Positions 27,212-39,900 of a stretch of 64,000 nucleotides of DNA are shown here, piece after piece. The stretch lies in contig JAAGOF010000323.1 of NCBI GenBank assembly GCA_010645155.1, positions 143,391 through 207,390 of the forward strand, given 5' to 3'. Numbering within the stretch: the stretch's first letter is position 1; each line of letters opens with the position of its first letter. The notes under the pieces are model-generated. The model made no database searches, was not told the origin of the DNA, and was given only the letters and a program-made list of their open reading frames with translations. Position numbers and translations under genes: made by a program. This stretch comes from Tigriopus japonicus. Its lineage: Eukaryota; Arthropoda; Copepoda; Harpacticoida; Harpacticidae.

Positions 27212-28733
27212 CTGATAAGGTTTGAACCAAAACTAATTAAATTGAGCTAAAATGATACTATTAAAGACTAATTGCAAAAATCCATACACTTCAGCATTCT
27301 TTCTTCGAGGCTTATTATCCTTTTTTCTTTAGTTTACGACCTTTAAATGTCAATACGAAGAAGCTTTCGTCTGGCCTTCTCAAATTGGATGCCTATCTTC
27401 ATGGGTTGTAAAGTTGAATATCGAAGGAATCTCATATACCCAACTATTTGGTAGGTTTTTCCTTTAACCTTTGATCCATTTCGACACCAAGGCTGAAATG
27501 GAATTTTAATTGGAAACATTCTCATTTTGGGAAATGACCTAACATTAGTTAGGCTTCTTTCCACTTGATTTGCTAATTGAAATCAAGGTTGAAGTGTGTC
27601 GAGTCTCTCATCGACATCAAATTGCCTTTTGATTCCCGACTGCTTGAGCTCTTCAGCCGAAATATTTGAGACCATTCGACATCCTTGAATCGGAAGCTTT
27701 GTTGAAGGTCAACGAGAACTTTGTCTCCATTTCCTCTTATTGTTAGCACAATTAAAAGCTGTTGTCTTAAACGGGTTTGTATCTAGGGACTGAGTTACAC
27801 ATTTTCCCATTTGCTAGAAGTCCCAGATGAGCACATGTCCCAACAACAATCTTGTTAGGGAACCTATGGACTCGAAAGTGAAGGCTCCATCCAAGAAATC
27901 CTAACCACGTGAGAAGAAAACCAATATCGACCATCCAGTCATTGCCGTTTGAAACTCGGGGGTAACAAATACTCAATATATATCTACAAATAACATCAAG
28001 CGCATCGAACAATCAGGCCTTGGGTATTATGTTTCTGCTTCCTTAATGGGCCTTGTAACAAGTGGGTGTCCTATGTTTGGATTTACGAACAAATTTTGTG
28101 ATTCAAAGATTACAGATTTGTTGGATCTTGTTCCAATTTCACCTGCATTGTTCGCCTTTTGAGCCACATTGTCCCTAATTAAAGAGCCAAATGAGCCCCG
28201 ATAACTTGGGTCTGGATCTTTTTGAAAGTTCGCTTATTAAATGCTGGCATTAACTTGAAAACTCTCGAAATATTTGGGCACGTAAAACTAGGTTCTTTCT
28301 CGCCCAAAAATGTCTTTTTCCGACATGGTGAGTGCGTCTTAATTATTTCTCCCGGATCCAAAACATGCTTTCTCCGAACATCGTCAAATAAGTCTCCAAT
28401 AATCAATTAAGAAAATCCTCTTCTTGGAGCATCTACACTCATAATTTGAATCCACTCACCAATCCAATCGATGGGAGCTCCACTGAGCTTCAGTGTTCCA
28501 CTTGCCCATTCCCATTGGTGTTAACGATAATTGTTCGGGTGTTATTTTACAGCACAACCTTAGCACTCACTAGTTTAAGGTAGTTGTCAAATAGGAACAC
28601 GATTATTCACTTGATGTGATGAAGATGCCGGGAAACAAGTCAGCCAAACTGTGATGATCTCGGTCCACCCTCCTCAAACAGACATGATCGCCACCAAAAT
28701 GAGAGGAACATTTTCCTGGGAACATCGAAGGCT

Positions 28734-28779
28734 GAGAGAAAGAGAGCGAAGGCCTCCCTTGCTCCCCTCTCTTTCTCTC
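28734..28779. repeat. purine/pyrimidine inverted repeat
   Basis: GAGAGAAAGAGAG (28734-28746) and its exact complement CTCTCTTTCTCTC (28767-28779) flank a 20-bp loop. It could form a hairpin; biological meaning is unknown. Confidence 0.6.
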
Positions 28780-30136
28780 TCTTCTCGCCTTTAGTTCAAG
28801 GCTTCCCAAGAAGTGCCTTAAATCAAAACTGAAGAACTTGGGAAAAGATGAACAAATGAAAAGAGCAAAGCTGTTAAAACTTGGTTTATTACAAATTGGT
28901 TTCACTGTTCATGGTGTCCTAAAGGTGAATTTTGAGATTAAGGGAAGAAGAGAGAGTGTTAGTGTGTGGAGATTCGAAGGTTCGATGGGCTCAAGATGGT
29001 TTCCTTCGGGAATGAGAGGATTGGAGAATACAAGGCTGCAACAGTTTTGACAAACCAATATACGATAAAAAAAAAAGAATGCGCTCGGACCCCCACAGAA
29101 CTGGGTTGCAAAAAGAGTTATATGTCTGAAAGAAAAAGCGGATAATTAAGATTTTGAAGGTGAAACTTTTCCAAAGTGTTGCGTTCTTAATCCCGATGGA
29201 ACCATTTTTCCTGCCAAAGTTTTAATTATAGGGAGAATCGCAGGTTGGTTTTATCACCCAAGCCCAGATCATCCCACATAAAAAATCTGATTCATTCGAG
29301 GACGTATGTTTACTCTTTAATCAGTATGGAGAACATTAATTTACAAAAGTATGAAAATGCGCAAAAATGCGATGGGCTAAAAAAGCGAAAGATATTCATG
29401 TTATAAAAATACATAATTTTAATCGTAAGACATGATAATCATGATGCACCAAAAGGAAATTCATGAGTTTTCAAAATCAAAAGTGTTTCAGTTTCAGAGT
29501 TTTTGATCAACAAGTCCGACATGCTAAGTAAGTACAGAAATTATTGTTGCAAAAAATCTTTTCCCCACCAAAAAAATAAAATTTGAAATCAGCCTTGTTA
29601 ATTTAGACTCTTAATTTTCATGTGAGCTTTTAAGATGTTAAATACGTATTTGTCCAAAAAAGAATGCAGTTTTTTGGCGCACCGAATTGCATACAAGAAA
29701 CATCCCTTAGCATGATATACGTACAAGATTTCAACATGTAATTTCCATTCCTCTTTTATCCTTTAACTTTTAAGAGACCCGTCACGGTGGCAGGCAAAAT
29801 TCTCAATATCCGATAAGTTACATTACCGGACTTCTTCGCAATTTGGTCAGTTCAACTCCAGGTTGGTGCTTGGACACGGTATCAACTGTCGTGTGTAGAT
29901 GAATTTACTTTAAGTAAAACAAAACCTTCAAAAGATTGATGTACTTAGGGATGGTTCGTATAAACTCTGTTAGGGAAATTAAAAGAAGTGTAAATCTGAA
30001 GCAAGGTTGATTTTAAAAGAATTGGTTTTAGAAAGAATATAAATACGAGTACTCTACATTTTATTTAGGACAATTCATTTTGGAGATAAACTTGGCCTTT
30101 TTGTCCCATCGGGGAGCACTGTCTCGTCGGTTTAAT

Positions 30137-30588
30137 CAAGAACCACTGAATTTTACTGGATTGTGAGGCCAACGACAAGAATCATGTTTTCCAGTAAGAA
30201 CAATTCAATTACGTTCTTCTGCAAATGAGACCTTGCCAATGTTGACAAGAATACGTATTTCAATTTTCAGCTCAATCGAACGTCGGAGACAAAAGTTATG
30301 CTCACTCAAAGTTCAGTGCAAATCCTACCGAGAATGAATGAACTAGCCCTTTTGTGGTCATCGTTTTAACACAAAAGGGCGAGTTCATTCATTCTGTGCT
30401 CTCTTCAGTACATAAGTTTGAGAAGGCATAACTTTTCACTCCGGCATTCGATTGAGCTGAAATTTGAAAAACGTGTTCTTCTCAATGCAAGCCGGGTCTC
30501 ATTTGCAGAAGAATGCAAATGGTTCGTTTCTGCTGGAAATCATAATTCTCATTGCTAGCCTCCCACTCCATGATTTCTGCGCTTCTTG
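30137..30588. mobile_element. palindromic foldback element with 7-bp target duplication
   Basis: This 452-bp element starts CAAGAACCACTGAA and ends GCGCTTCTTG, flanked by exact GTTTAAT heptamers (30130-30136 and 30589-30595). The two halves are inverted copies along nearly the whole length: GAGACCTTGCC pairs with the GTCTCATTTGCAG side, CATAACTTTT occurs in both orientations, and the centre is CCCTTTTGTGGT...ACACAAAAGGGC flanked by AATGAATGA/TCATTCATT. It encodes nothing. Confidence 0.9.
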
Positions 30589-30816
30589 GTTTAATGAAAA
30601 CAAAAACATCTGATAGAATCCCGTTGAAAAAGAATATATTGCATTCAAGATATCTACTTAGACCTAGAGCTCTACTAAGACCCATATACGTTGTTCGAAT
30701 ATCAAGAAAGAAAATAAAAATAAAGACGCGCTAACATATGTGACCTTGCTTTCTTTTTGTAGAGTTGCAAATGATTATACTTTCTAGCGGCAAAAGGAAA
30801 TATATTTCTCACTTAC

Positions 30817-31184
30817 TTGAAGTTTGCATTCCAGACTCAAGTGCATTTTTCTAATATGTTTTATTGCCCCCTCGTCTATAATTTTCAGGACCAATTTACG
30901 TGAAAAAAAAGTTTCATTTCCAACGCCATTTGAACGCCAAAATGTGTCTGACCGTCTCATTTGATTATTTTCAGATAAACGCAATAAATGCACTTTCCCA
31001 CCTGAAGGCAAACCTTCAAGATGAGAAAACTTTTGAGTAAGTGGAAATCGATTTCGAGGTCTGAGTGGCTGCATTTCCGAAATGGTCTGTCCATCCGAAA
31101 ATAGCCATCCTGACCATTGACGCCTCAAAAAATCATAGAGCGGAAAATCAGCCACCACAAAAAACGGAGCTGTTCCAAGAAACT
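30817..31184 (-). CDS. orphan internal exon of an unidentified protein
   Basis: The minus strand shows a 368-bp open segment bounded by a strong acceptor (pyrimidine-rich tract ending CACTCAG) and a near-consensus donor (CAA/GTAAGTGA). Two leading bases complete a codon and the exon ends on a codon boundary, giving about 122 residues. The translation (for example FFVVADFPLYDFLRRQWSG and KVHLLRLSENNQMRRSD) has mixed, protein-like composition without low complexity, but I do not recognise a family. No partner exon could be matched with confidence within several kb on either side. It may belong to a gene with long introns or be a decayed exon. It could also be a chance ORF; the paired splice sites are the main reason to list it. 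Confidence 0.35.
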
Positions 31185-32148
31185 CTGAGTGGAACGTAAA
31201 CAAACTTGTCGGAGGATTAGCGTTTAAGTTCTGAATAAATGAAAGGTCTCCCTATTTGTATGGGGTTAAGTTTCGACAGACCAAGGAATGGCGGTTTCAT
31301 TTCGTCAGTGTCTGACGCACGAGTTTTTCAATCAGGAGACTCATCCATCACTCACTCGGTGGTTCTTCAAGGCCATATCGTCCTTCATGGAGCCTTCAAA
31401 GACACAGAAACCAGAAGAAAGGCGAAGTAATCGAATTCGTGTCGCAGATCAGTCAACACCTGAAAGGTCAATTCTTCAGATAATTCATCTCGTATGGAGT
31501 CAAAGAACTGGTATATCTTTTTATACATCTTGAGCTTTCTTTTTACAAGTTTTGGCAACTAATTACAATAATCGATAGTTTGTCTGGCTGGGTTGCTTTA
31601 AAAAGCGCTCTTCCCCAGACTCGAATAACAGACAATCAGACGGCTAAAAAAGTCGGTAATGATCCGTCTCAGGTGGGATTTATGGGATCTGGAATTTGTA
31701 TGCGACAAAATTCCCTTTTAGAATCTTTAGAGTCCAAAAAGTTGAGTCGGAGCTAACTTGGTGCATTTCCTCATTTTCTCAACATCATTTCTTAAAATTG
31801 TTAGTATATGCACGAGTAACCTTGAGATAAGATTAGAGATGGGGCAAAAGTTCTCTTGGACGAAATAATGGTGGAAATTGTGCTACCGTCAGTTTTTGTT
31901 CAACACTCTTTCACCCTCAACTTTTGTCTTTACAGGGTGACCAAAAACAGACCGTGGTCAGTACTTTTTTATTAGATGGCTTGTTTTTTGCATCTTGTGC
32001 ATGCAGCATTAAAGATTTTTTTCAACAACCATTATTATTTATTGTTTATTGTTAGGTCCACTACAACATCTAAGTGGCAATCGAGGAGTAAGGGAATTAA
32101 TTTGAAATTAGTAAATGAGAGAAGGGGTACAACGCAATAGCTCATAAG

Positions 32149-32639
32149 TAGGGACGGGCAAAAAGTGTAAAAAGATTTTTGGTAACATAAACACATTTAT
32201 TTGCCTTTTTGCACTTCTCGCATTTATTTGCACGATTTTTTTTGTGAATTCGGCCTAAAATGAACAAATTGTTGAGAGTTTGCTATTTCTTCTTTGAAGA
32301 TGTTTACCTTTGCAAGATTTTTTTTTTCAAATTTGAAAACTAAATCTGATTTTACGGTTCCCAGCGCAGGCTAGCATAGTATTGATTACAACTACTTCAA
32401 CATCTAAATTTTGCTCTTCAAGATTGAAAAACAACAAGCAGATGACAAGAAAGTATCTGAAGCTTTTTGTTTCAGAAATTTCAGTTTTTTGCGATTTTTT
32501 AAATTTTACTTGCGCTTTTTTGGTTTTTAGTTGCACTTTTGACTTTTTTCTGCATTTTATTTTATGATTTCGGGCTGATTTTTGTGCAACTTTGGGTAAT
32601 CAAAAGCTTCTTTTGATTTTCACTTTTTGCCCGCCCCTA
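32149..32639. mobile_element. hAT-like element with perfect 8-bp duplication
   Basis: This 491-bp element runs from TAGGGACGGGCAAAAAGTG to its inverted end CACTTTTTGCCCGCCCCTA. It is flanked by identical octamers CTCATAAG (32141-32148 and 32640-32647). It is the same family as 54811-55876 but shorter, with a partly different interior (a frame encoding lysine-rich peptides that are not transposase). This is the best-preserved member of the family. Confidence 0.92.
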
Positions 32640-33996
32640 CTCATAAGTCATGAATTTGAAACATTATTTTTCGATCCACTTTTAATTCTTGAACACGCTG
32701 TAAAAGAGGTCGTTCTAAGCCATCACCTCCTTTGATGCATTTCCCTGGCACCACTTAGACACCACTAGACCGCAATAAAACATTCAATCCCGAGTACCCT
32801 TCCTTGGCAAACATGGGAAATAGAGAATCTAACTAATGAAAACAGTTGGACTACCTCAAAATGGCACCCATACACTTTGCTACGGTGTATTGACAAATTC
32901 CTGTTTTACTGAACTAAAATTATGAAAAAGTAATGGAATTGAGAGAGCTCAGATGGTCGTTACACTTATACGATGTGTTAATCGCCATGCGAAAAATTGG
33001 CTCCGTCTTGACCAGGTTTGAAGTCGCCATCATACTGCATAGGTATTTATGCTTTAAAGCGCAATTTTGCAAGTATGGCGCAAGTTATTTGAATTATTAA
33101 TTGTTTAGAGCAAAATTTTTATGCATTAGATAAATTCATAAAAATCCAATAAATGATAATACGATATTGTTTATTAAAAACTATAGTTAATCTAATGCTC
33201 GAGCCAAGCGTCTTTTTGATTTCATTGAAATCGGTCAATTTTGCATTTGACAGTGCAAAATGTCAGCTTACCCGTTTGATGTCAGCGCCGCTTGTGGTTA
33301 GATTTATACATACATGGTGGTAAAGTCAATACGTGGGAAATTTATGTTTTGTAGTACTTGTTGGACTGTAAGACTAAGAAAGTATAGATTTTTTCAAACC
33401 TAATTTCTTCTTAATGAAGATTTCAATTGACCCTTTTCAAAGCAAACTGTCAAGATGACGTCCACAGGCCGATAACCAATCTAATGCCGCAATATCATTT
33501 TGTCCGTTGAAAAAAATGGATGATAGGATGATAAACTTAAGATTTTCAAAAAATAAATCAAGCATTCAGCTTTTCACCAAAAAATTGGAAAAACTTCGTC
33601 TGAAAAATAATTGTATCACAATAATGAAAATTTCAATTCCCTCATTCAACATTTGGTCCAACCTTCAAAATAACATTTCTAAGTAACTTCTACATTTCCA
33701 AGTATAAGTACTTTACTTTAAAATTCGTATCCAGTTGGCATAGATATTTGCGAACACATTGAGGTATGGTTCAGAACTAAACTAAAAGGGTTTATTTATC
33801 AATTGTTAGGAGGTTTGAGTTTGACTAGTCATTTTTTATTAGTTTAGCAATGATAGACGATTTGAGTAACTAAATGAAACCAAAAGCTTCTTCCATAAGA
33901 GAGTTTAACCTTAACCGGAAGTCAAATCAAACAAAAACTCCTGCTAAGGATGTTTCTAATTTTAAAAATGACCATCATATCGAAGTCTGAAATATT

Positions 33997-34288
33997 GCAA
34001 GTGGCGTGTTTTTAGAGACAATCTGTTTATTTCAAATTTATGTATACCTATACATATATGCTCTGGTAAGCGGAACTTGGCATGTTCAAGTATTGGAAGA
34101 TTTCAGACAAATGCAATTTACAAAATTCATAAACATTTCGAAATTTTTGCTATTTGCCGCCACTTTAGGGCCACTTTTAGAAATAGCCGAGGAAATATGT
34201 TTTTCTCGGCCACCAGATCTCAAATTCGTCCGCTGTCGGCCACTCTTGGGAGTGGCCAAGTGATTTTTTTCCGCCACTTGCCAACCCT
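33997..34288. mobile_element. probable hAT-like MITE with GCAAGTGGCG ends
   Basis: GCAAGTGGCG near 33998 is inverted at about 34273-34282 (CGCCACTTGC), followed by CAACCCTG, giving a CAGGGTTGGCAAGTGGCG end typical of hAT elements. GGCCAC motifs repeat inside. The left outermost bases are degraded and no target duplication was found. ORFs here are not credible. Confidence 0.5.
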
Positions 34289-34334
34289 GTATGGTTGGCA
34301 GGTGTATGTGCAGAGTATGTGCAGAGTATCGACC

Positions 34335-34935
34335 CTTCGTAGAGACTGGCCAATGAAATCTATGAATACCTGACCGACACGGACAGCCATGATTAAAGGA
34401 AACCTTCCCTTATCAGAAACACGTCTAAACTAGTTAGCCTATTTGATAGTGCGGTTCAGTTAGTAAAAATCCTCAAGCCTGCTGCAAATGTGTCTAAGGT
34501 ATCTACCTGATTTGCAAAAAATGAATTTCAATTAGTGTGGAGTTTAAACAAGGGCCAATTAATGTCACATGATTGGGTGATTGACAACAAAATCTTAGTG
34601 ATGTGAAATCTGGGTTTGCGCAAGTTTTTTCATGGGAGGTTGCAAGGTAGGGTTACTATTTGGAGAATGGGTGCTTTGCTCTTGTATGTGAGCAAACACG
34701 AAAGTGAGTTTGATTTGCAACCCTGCTCAGAAGTCACTAAAGTCAGGGATGCCTTGCCTTTTGGTGCTCTTTAAAGAAAAAACGGGTTTATAAAGACTGG
34801 TAGACAGACGGGAATATGATTTCACACAGACAAGTATTCTGGTTACTTTGTAAGAATAAGCTGAATATTCAACTGAATGCTATTGACCAATCACAAGCGT
34901 GAATCATCAGCACCGTGTGTTAGCCTACGACGACC
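34335..34935 (+). repeat. duplicated segment, copy 1
   Basis: Blocks in the same order as in 35578-36985: CTGGCCAATGAAATCTATGA, CTTATCAGAAACACGTCTAA, TTTGATAGTGCGGTT, CAAGCCTGCTGCAAATGTGT, AATTAGTGTGGAGTTTAAAC, GTGATTGACAACAAAA, CACCGTGTGTTAGCCTA. It lacks the two transposon insertions found in copy 2 but has about 200 bp of its own (near 34655-34860). No coding content was recognised. Confidence 0.75.
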
Positions 34936-35654
34936 AGTCTTTAGTAAGGGTCACTAGTGCAGAGTAAGGCGTTTTTTGCCATTGAGATCTATTAAATACT
35001 AGAGGGAGTGTAATCGTAAAAACGTGTCGCCCGTCACCAATGTTGAGTGGACAAAAGTGCAGGAACATTTGAAATGTGTGACCAGCCAAATGACAACCAT
35101 GCAATTGATGAAACAAAGGCGGGGTTGAGTGATGTTTTTGGGTCATTTTTTGTTATTGCCAGTGATCAATTTCTTGAAAGAACCAAAGACTTCGCTAGGT
35201 GATCATGCATTGGATTTGAATACTACAACTAGGAACTTTTTTGCCAACACATTGAATAAGTCACTGACAGGAAGAACACAAATTTAAGCTTTTACGTTAT
35301 GTTGGCCGTTAATCCAATATATTTATGAAAAAAAACTACTTGTGGCTTCAAGAACGAGTTTTAAAAAGTTGGTCCTGATTCGCATGTTTGGTCACACTAA
35401 CTGTCCGCTCAACAGTAGTGAGGTTGTGTTTCCTCACAAATTTAACGCATTCCGTCCCCTTTGCCAAACCTGCCTGACTAAAGCTTGCACGCTATCTTAT
35501 ATGTGATTAATAAAGATCTATGGTTTTTACTCGTGAGCGACTTTTTTGTTTGTAATAACACCTACAGACCCTAACGCAGAGAAGCGCTGGCAAAATCTAT
35601 GAATGCCCGATCGACACAGATCGTCTGTGACGTCTTTCAACATGCGGGAAGCGA

Positions 35655-36150
35655 AAGTTCATGATGCAGATTTCTGGCAAATAAAACATGCCTTTAAAGG
35701 TTTAAAAATGGCAAATAAAAGCGTTCAAATTGGCAAATAGAATAGCAAATAAACAAAGAAATGGCATTTACATGGCAAATAGACACGAAAATGTACCAAA
35801 ATATAACAAAACTGGCCACTAAATTTGGAAAATGAGCATTATGTTTGACCTACAATAAAGTGAAATGCAAGTGTATGAACATTTAAGAGAATTTTTTATT
35901 GCATTGAATAATCAACATATCCTTTAAACAAAACATTAAGGGAATTTTTTCCTATTTTTGAACAAAAAAAGACCATTTTTGCATTGATTTGCCCGAAAAC
36001 TGACAAATTTTGCATTTAATTGCCCAAAAACTGACAAATTATGTATTTATTTGCCCAAAAATGGCAAAAAAAACTATAAAAGCTAGCAAATAAACATGTT
36101 TTTGGGCATAAAATCTTATTTGCCTGAAATTTGCACCTCAATCATAATTA
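35655..36150. mobile_element. GGCAAATAAA-rich DNA-transposon relic
   Basis: This segment of about 500 bp has inverted ends TGCAGATTTCTGGCAAATAA (left) and, inverted, TGCAAATTTCAGGCAAATAA (right), with many GGCAAATA and GCCCAAAAA units between. It has no coding capacity. The corresponding place in the duplicated segment at 34385-34410 lacks it. Exact ends are uncertain. Confidence 0.65.
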
Positions 36151-36186
36151 GAGAAAACATGTTCTTATCAGACACACATCTAAACT

Positions 36187-36705
36187 AGAGGGACAACAGA
36201 AAAATGTTACTCCACTACTGTCAGTGGAGATTTGTTTTGAACACACTTCATTGATCCGGCAACAAGGGTGTCACGTGACTTGATTCATCACACATTGCTC
36301 TTGTTTGACCAAAGTAGTTGAATGAGCAGTTTTGCCACTGACCCCCTAAAACGCAAGTTTTACAAAAAAAAAAAATCGTTACCACACGCCATTGGCTTCA
36401 TTTGCAAACACAAAAGTATGTAAGTTGCCACAAAAAATTGTTTAAGGAAAGCTAAGCTTATAAACCACGTCGCAAAACTTTTTCATAACTTTTGCCAAAG
36501 GATTTCTTGTCCTAACTTATGTACTTTCGAGTTTGCAATTGAAGTCAATAGAGTGTGGTAGCGAAAAATTTCTGTAACAACTCAAGTTGTCACAGTGTAT
36601 ATGAACTCAGCTAGTGTGTTCAATGTCAAATCCAATTGCACACAAAGTGCAGGCTTGGTGACTCACGAATATTTTTGGGGTGTCATTTCTCTGTTAGCCC
36701 TTCAA
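36187..36705. mobile_element. hAT-like element with 8-bp duplication and visible empty site
   Basis: This 519-bp insertion is flanked by exact TCTAAACT octamers (36179-36186 and 36706-36713). Its ends are imperfect inverted repeats (AGGGACAACAGAAAAATG against AAGGGCTAACAGAGAAATG). The related segment at 34420-34450 reads straight through one TCTAAACTAG without the insert, so it is an empty-site paralogue. It has no ORF of note. Confidence 0.85.
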
Positions 36706-36989
36706 TCTAAACTATCTAGCTCATTTGATAGCGCATTTTGGTTAATGAAACCCCCAAGCCTGCTGCAGAGGTGTCTGAAGTATTTGCCTGTCATGTAGAA
36801 AAATAATTCTAATTAGTGTGGCGTTAAACAAGCACTGATTAATGTCTGAAAATCGAGTGATTGATAACAAAACCTTAGTAATCCGAAATCTGGGTTTACA
36901 CAAGGTAGGGTCACCTAATGCAGCTGAATGTTTGACCATTTACCAGTATGAACCATTGGCACCGTGTGTTAATCTATGTCTGCCAATAT

Positions 36990-39900
36990 CTGTCTAGGGT
37001 ATTTAATTACACCCAAAAACCAAAGCATGGCTCGTTCACTAGAGCTTTTGATCATCTTCTCGTCACCAAATATCTTTAATGGTCGAAATGGTATACGACG
37101 CAAAAAAAGGATTTTCGACAAGAAAATCGTTCCAATCAAGTCCTTTTTCTGTAGCTTGAATGGATGCAAATATGCAGTATTAGAATTCATGCCATGATTG
37201 GTCAAAGGTTTGACGTCATTCGTCAACCAACTGTGGAAGAGGTCAGACAATCATTTCTCTTTTACTTCTGTGAGAACAAATCCATTTGAAAAGAGAGTTC
37301 TTTCACGAAATGGGTAAAATGTGTATCTGAAAATGGCCAATTCGCGTCATTGGACGTGGGGGAAAAAAGCACTCGAATAAAATCCACAATTTGGCTCGAA
37401 ACAGACATTGTCTCCGACTCGAGTTGGCTGCAAAAGCTGTAAAAGCCAGACGTCAGAAATGCCTTAGTGTATGGAATCCCAAGCATAAATGTTTGAGCCA
37501 GTGTTCAAATCATCAAATCATCAGTTTACGAACGAATGTTCTCTTGCGATTAACATATCTGCCTAGGATATAAACAAACGAATATGGAACTTCCAAAAAT
37601 CCTCTCATTCTGCCAAGTCATGCTTGCTTGACCTTCAAAAAAAAATCTTGACTAAAGTGAACGAACGCGACCGTTTTGAGACTTTCTCCTTGGATTAAAT
37701 GATACGCTTGGGCAATCTCCTGATAAAACTAGAACTATTTTCAAAATCTCGACTTGTACTTTTTACTACCAATAATGAAACAAAGATATTTTGATGAGTT
37801 TGTTTTAAGAAAGATCTGCCAATTTAGAAAGGAAAGTCTAAGTAGACAAGTAAACCAAACAAAAATAATGCAATTTATTTTTCCCATAGGAATAAAACAA
37901 ATATATCAAGATAGTATAAGACAACTTAGGATCGCTCGCAATGTAGGAAACAACCCTAATCACATCATCGCGTCATGTCCCCTGACAAACTTGTAATATT
38001 TTTTTCTCTTAAAAATCGTTTTTTATGCGATTAATTTGTTCGTTAGATGTTCAACGTTCACTTCAAAAAGTCTTTAAAAGTATTGATTAGAAAAAACATT
38101 GATTAACCAAAAATTATGCACCCATGGCCGTGATTTTCAGCTACATCTTCGACAATGCCATTGACATTTATTTAACATTTCAAAGCAAAATTATGCAATA
38201 GCAGATATTTCAAAAATGAGATAAAGATGGTTTTAATTACAACTAATACAAACTCAAAATGAATTTAATGGCAAATATTTTTGTTTCAAAAGTAATTGAT
38301 TTTCGAAGCTCTGAAGTAGTTCGCACACTATAACTTCAGCATTGATGTCCTAATTGATGACAGCAAGTTATTTGACTACTTCAGAATTGGGGTTCAAATG
38401 ACAAAAAACAATTTTTTGCAACATTTTCAGGCGATGTGCTTAAGCAAGAATTAAATCATGACCGCCAGGTTTATTGAAAATAGAAAAAATAGAAAAACCC
38501 TAAACTCACATATCACCTAAAGTGGTTGGAATAAATTGTTGAAATTTAGCACGAATCATTTATTTTACGCGAGACTTTTAGAGTGGAAGACATTAAATAA
38601 AACTCTTGTAGACCTTAAGATCCTCTCGTACCAAAATGTAACTTCTTTTCGATTTCAAATCCAACAGTCATCGATTTGGCGAATCCTCATATCTCTATTG
38701 CAAAGGTTCTCACGCCTTTGATGTTCAATCTTGAATGTTCGAGCACGATCCCGTGAAACTGAAGATTGAAAGTCACAGAAAACACGTCAGTCATCGCGAC
38801 AACCAAATATCCACAAACTTCAAATGCGACAATTTTATTCGATTTGAACATCACGTCAAGAGGCTTGAGCACAGACAAAACATACTTTCAACGAGACACG
38901 TTCTTTGTCAATCTCCCTAAAAAGACACAACTTGGTGCTCGAGAGATTCTTTTTACCATGTCATCAATGTGAAATGTGCTCATTCGTGTTAATTTGATCT
39001 GAAGCACACGGGCTTATTGACTTGGAAGCTAATTACTAAAGGATCTGAATTTCTGAATGGGGAACAAATTCAAAGTAAAATTCCTGACTCAGGGTAACTT
39101 ATTGTTCACAAATAGTTCAACAATGGCCTTTCCTTTTTACCTTTAATCAGAACCAGTTTTCTTTCTATAAACATACTCTTCAGACTTGAGCAACGCTATT
39201 GGCTATCTTTTTTGTGTTTACGTAACCATTCTACGAAACGAAACAAAAACCACTTTGAATCTGAAAATTGAACACCGACCTTGTATCATTAGGTGAAATT
39301 CTCGAGGCTTGTCCACTTCACCGCTTAACAGGTTGACCTTACGATCAAACCAATTTACCTTTTCAATTAATTGTTGACAGTTTTGGGGCCACAATCACCG
39401 CAATGCTCTCATTGGGGCCGCTCATCTATTGCGCCATTTATATTTTCCAAAGGTTCATGAAGTTCCCGCTTGCTTTGTTAAGAGTCGGCATTCTTAACCC
39501 AGAGTTCCACCAATATCCGGATGCAGGCATTTATCTGCTACTAGGTACTATTTTTGGACTCGGGATAATTTGCGGTTCCAATGGTACCCAAACCATTTCT
39601 AAAAGGTTAACATCGTTGATTGATTAAATGCATTCATTTCGAACTTGTTAATAGACATGGCCCTTTAGATTGAATTGAAATTGCACATCAATTCCTAGAC
39701 TCCTGTTTTTTAAATAGAGCCATGAATTGAAAAAGTGCGTTAATTTTTTTTTTTGGCTCTGAAAGTGCATTTGCTTTCTCGACAATCAAAAACAGAACAA
39801 AATGCAATCGCAACCATCCATGCACTAAAATCAAACAGATTATGTAAAATATGTAGAAAATCATAACAAAATTGTCTTGTTTTAGCCCAAATTTCAAAAA

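Larger units (their letters stand above)
21815..30129. other. largely unassigned, a few mobile elements
   Basis: Beyond the foldback element (24160-24545), the small MITE (27053-27211) and the inverted repeat at 28734 I see no feature with support. Open frames at 22720-22926 (minus), 23070-23459 (minus), 25390-25734 (plus) and 27343-27564 (minus) look moderately protein-like but match no family I can name. Confidence 0.45.
35578..36985 (+). repeat. duplicated segment, copy 2, expanded by insertions
   Basis: Partner of 34335-34935 in the same orientation. Homology is split into three parts by the insertions at 35655-36150 and 36187-36705. Matching blocks include CAAGCCTGCTGCAGAGGTGT, AATTAGTGTGGCGTTAAAC and CACCGTGTGTTAATCTA. 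The duplication predates at least the 36187 insertion. Confidence 0.75.

Noticed and set aside
27343..27564. Minus frame with PFQPWCRNGSKVKGKTYQIV considered as ionotropic-receptor ligand-binding segment
   Set aside because: The resemblance is only to a loose pattern; no pore or transmembrane exons are visible nearby.
36969..37486. Two adjacent minus frames as a frameshifted gene
   Set aside because: They are in different frames, match no family, and the downstream end runs into the duplicated non-coding segment.
39352..39627. Hydrophobic plus-strand frame as a membrane protein exon
   Set aside because: Hydrophobic frames arise easily in AT-rich DNA; no donor, partner exon or family match.
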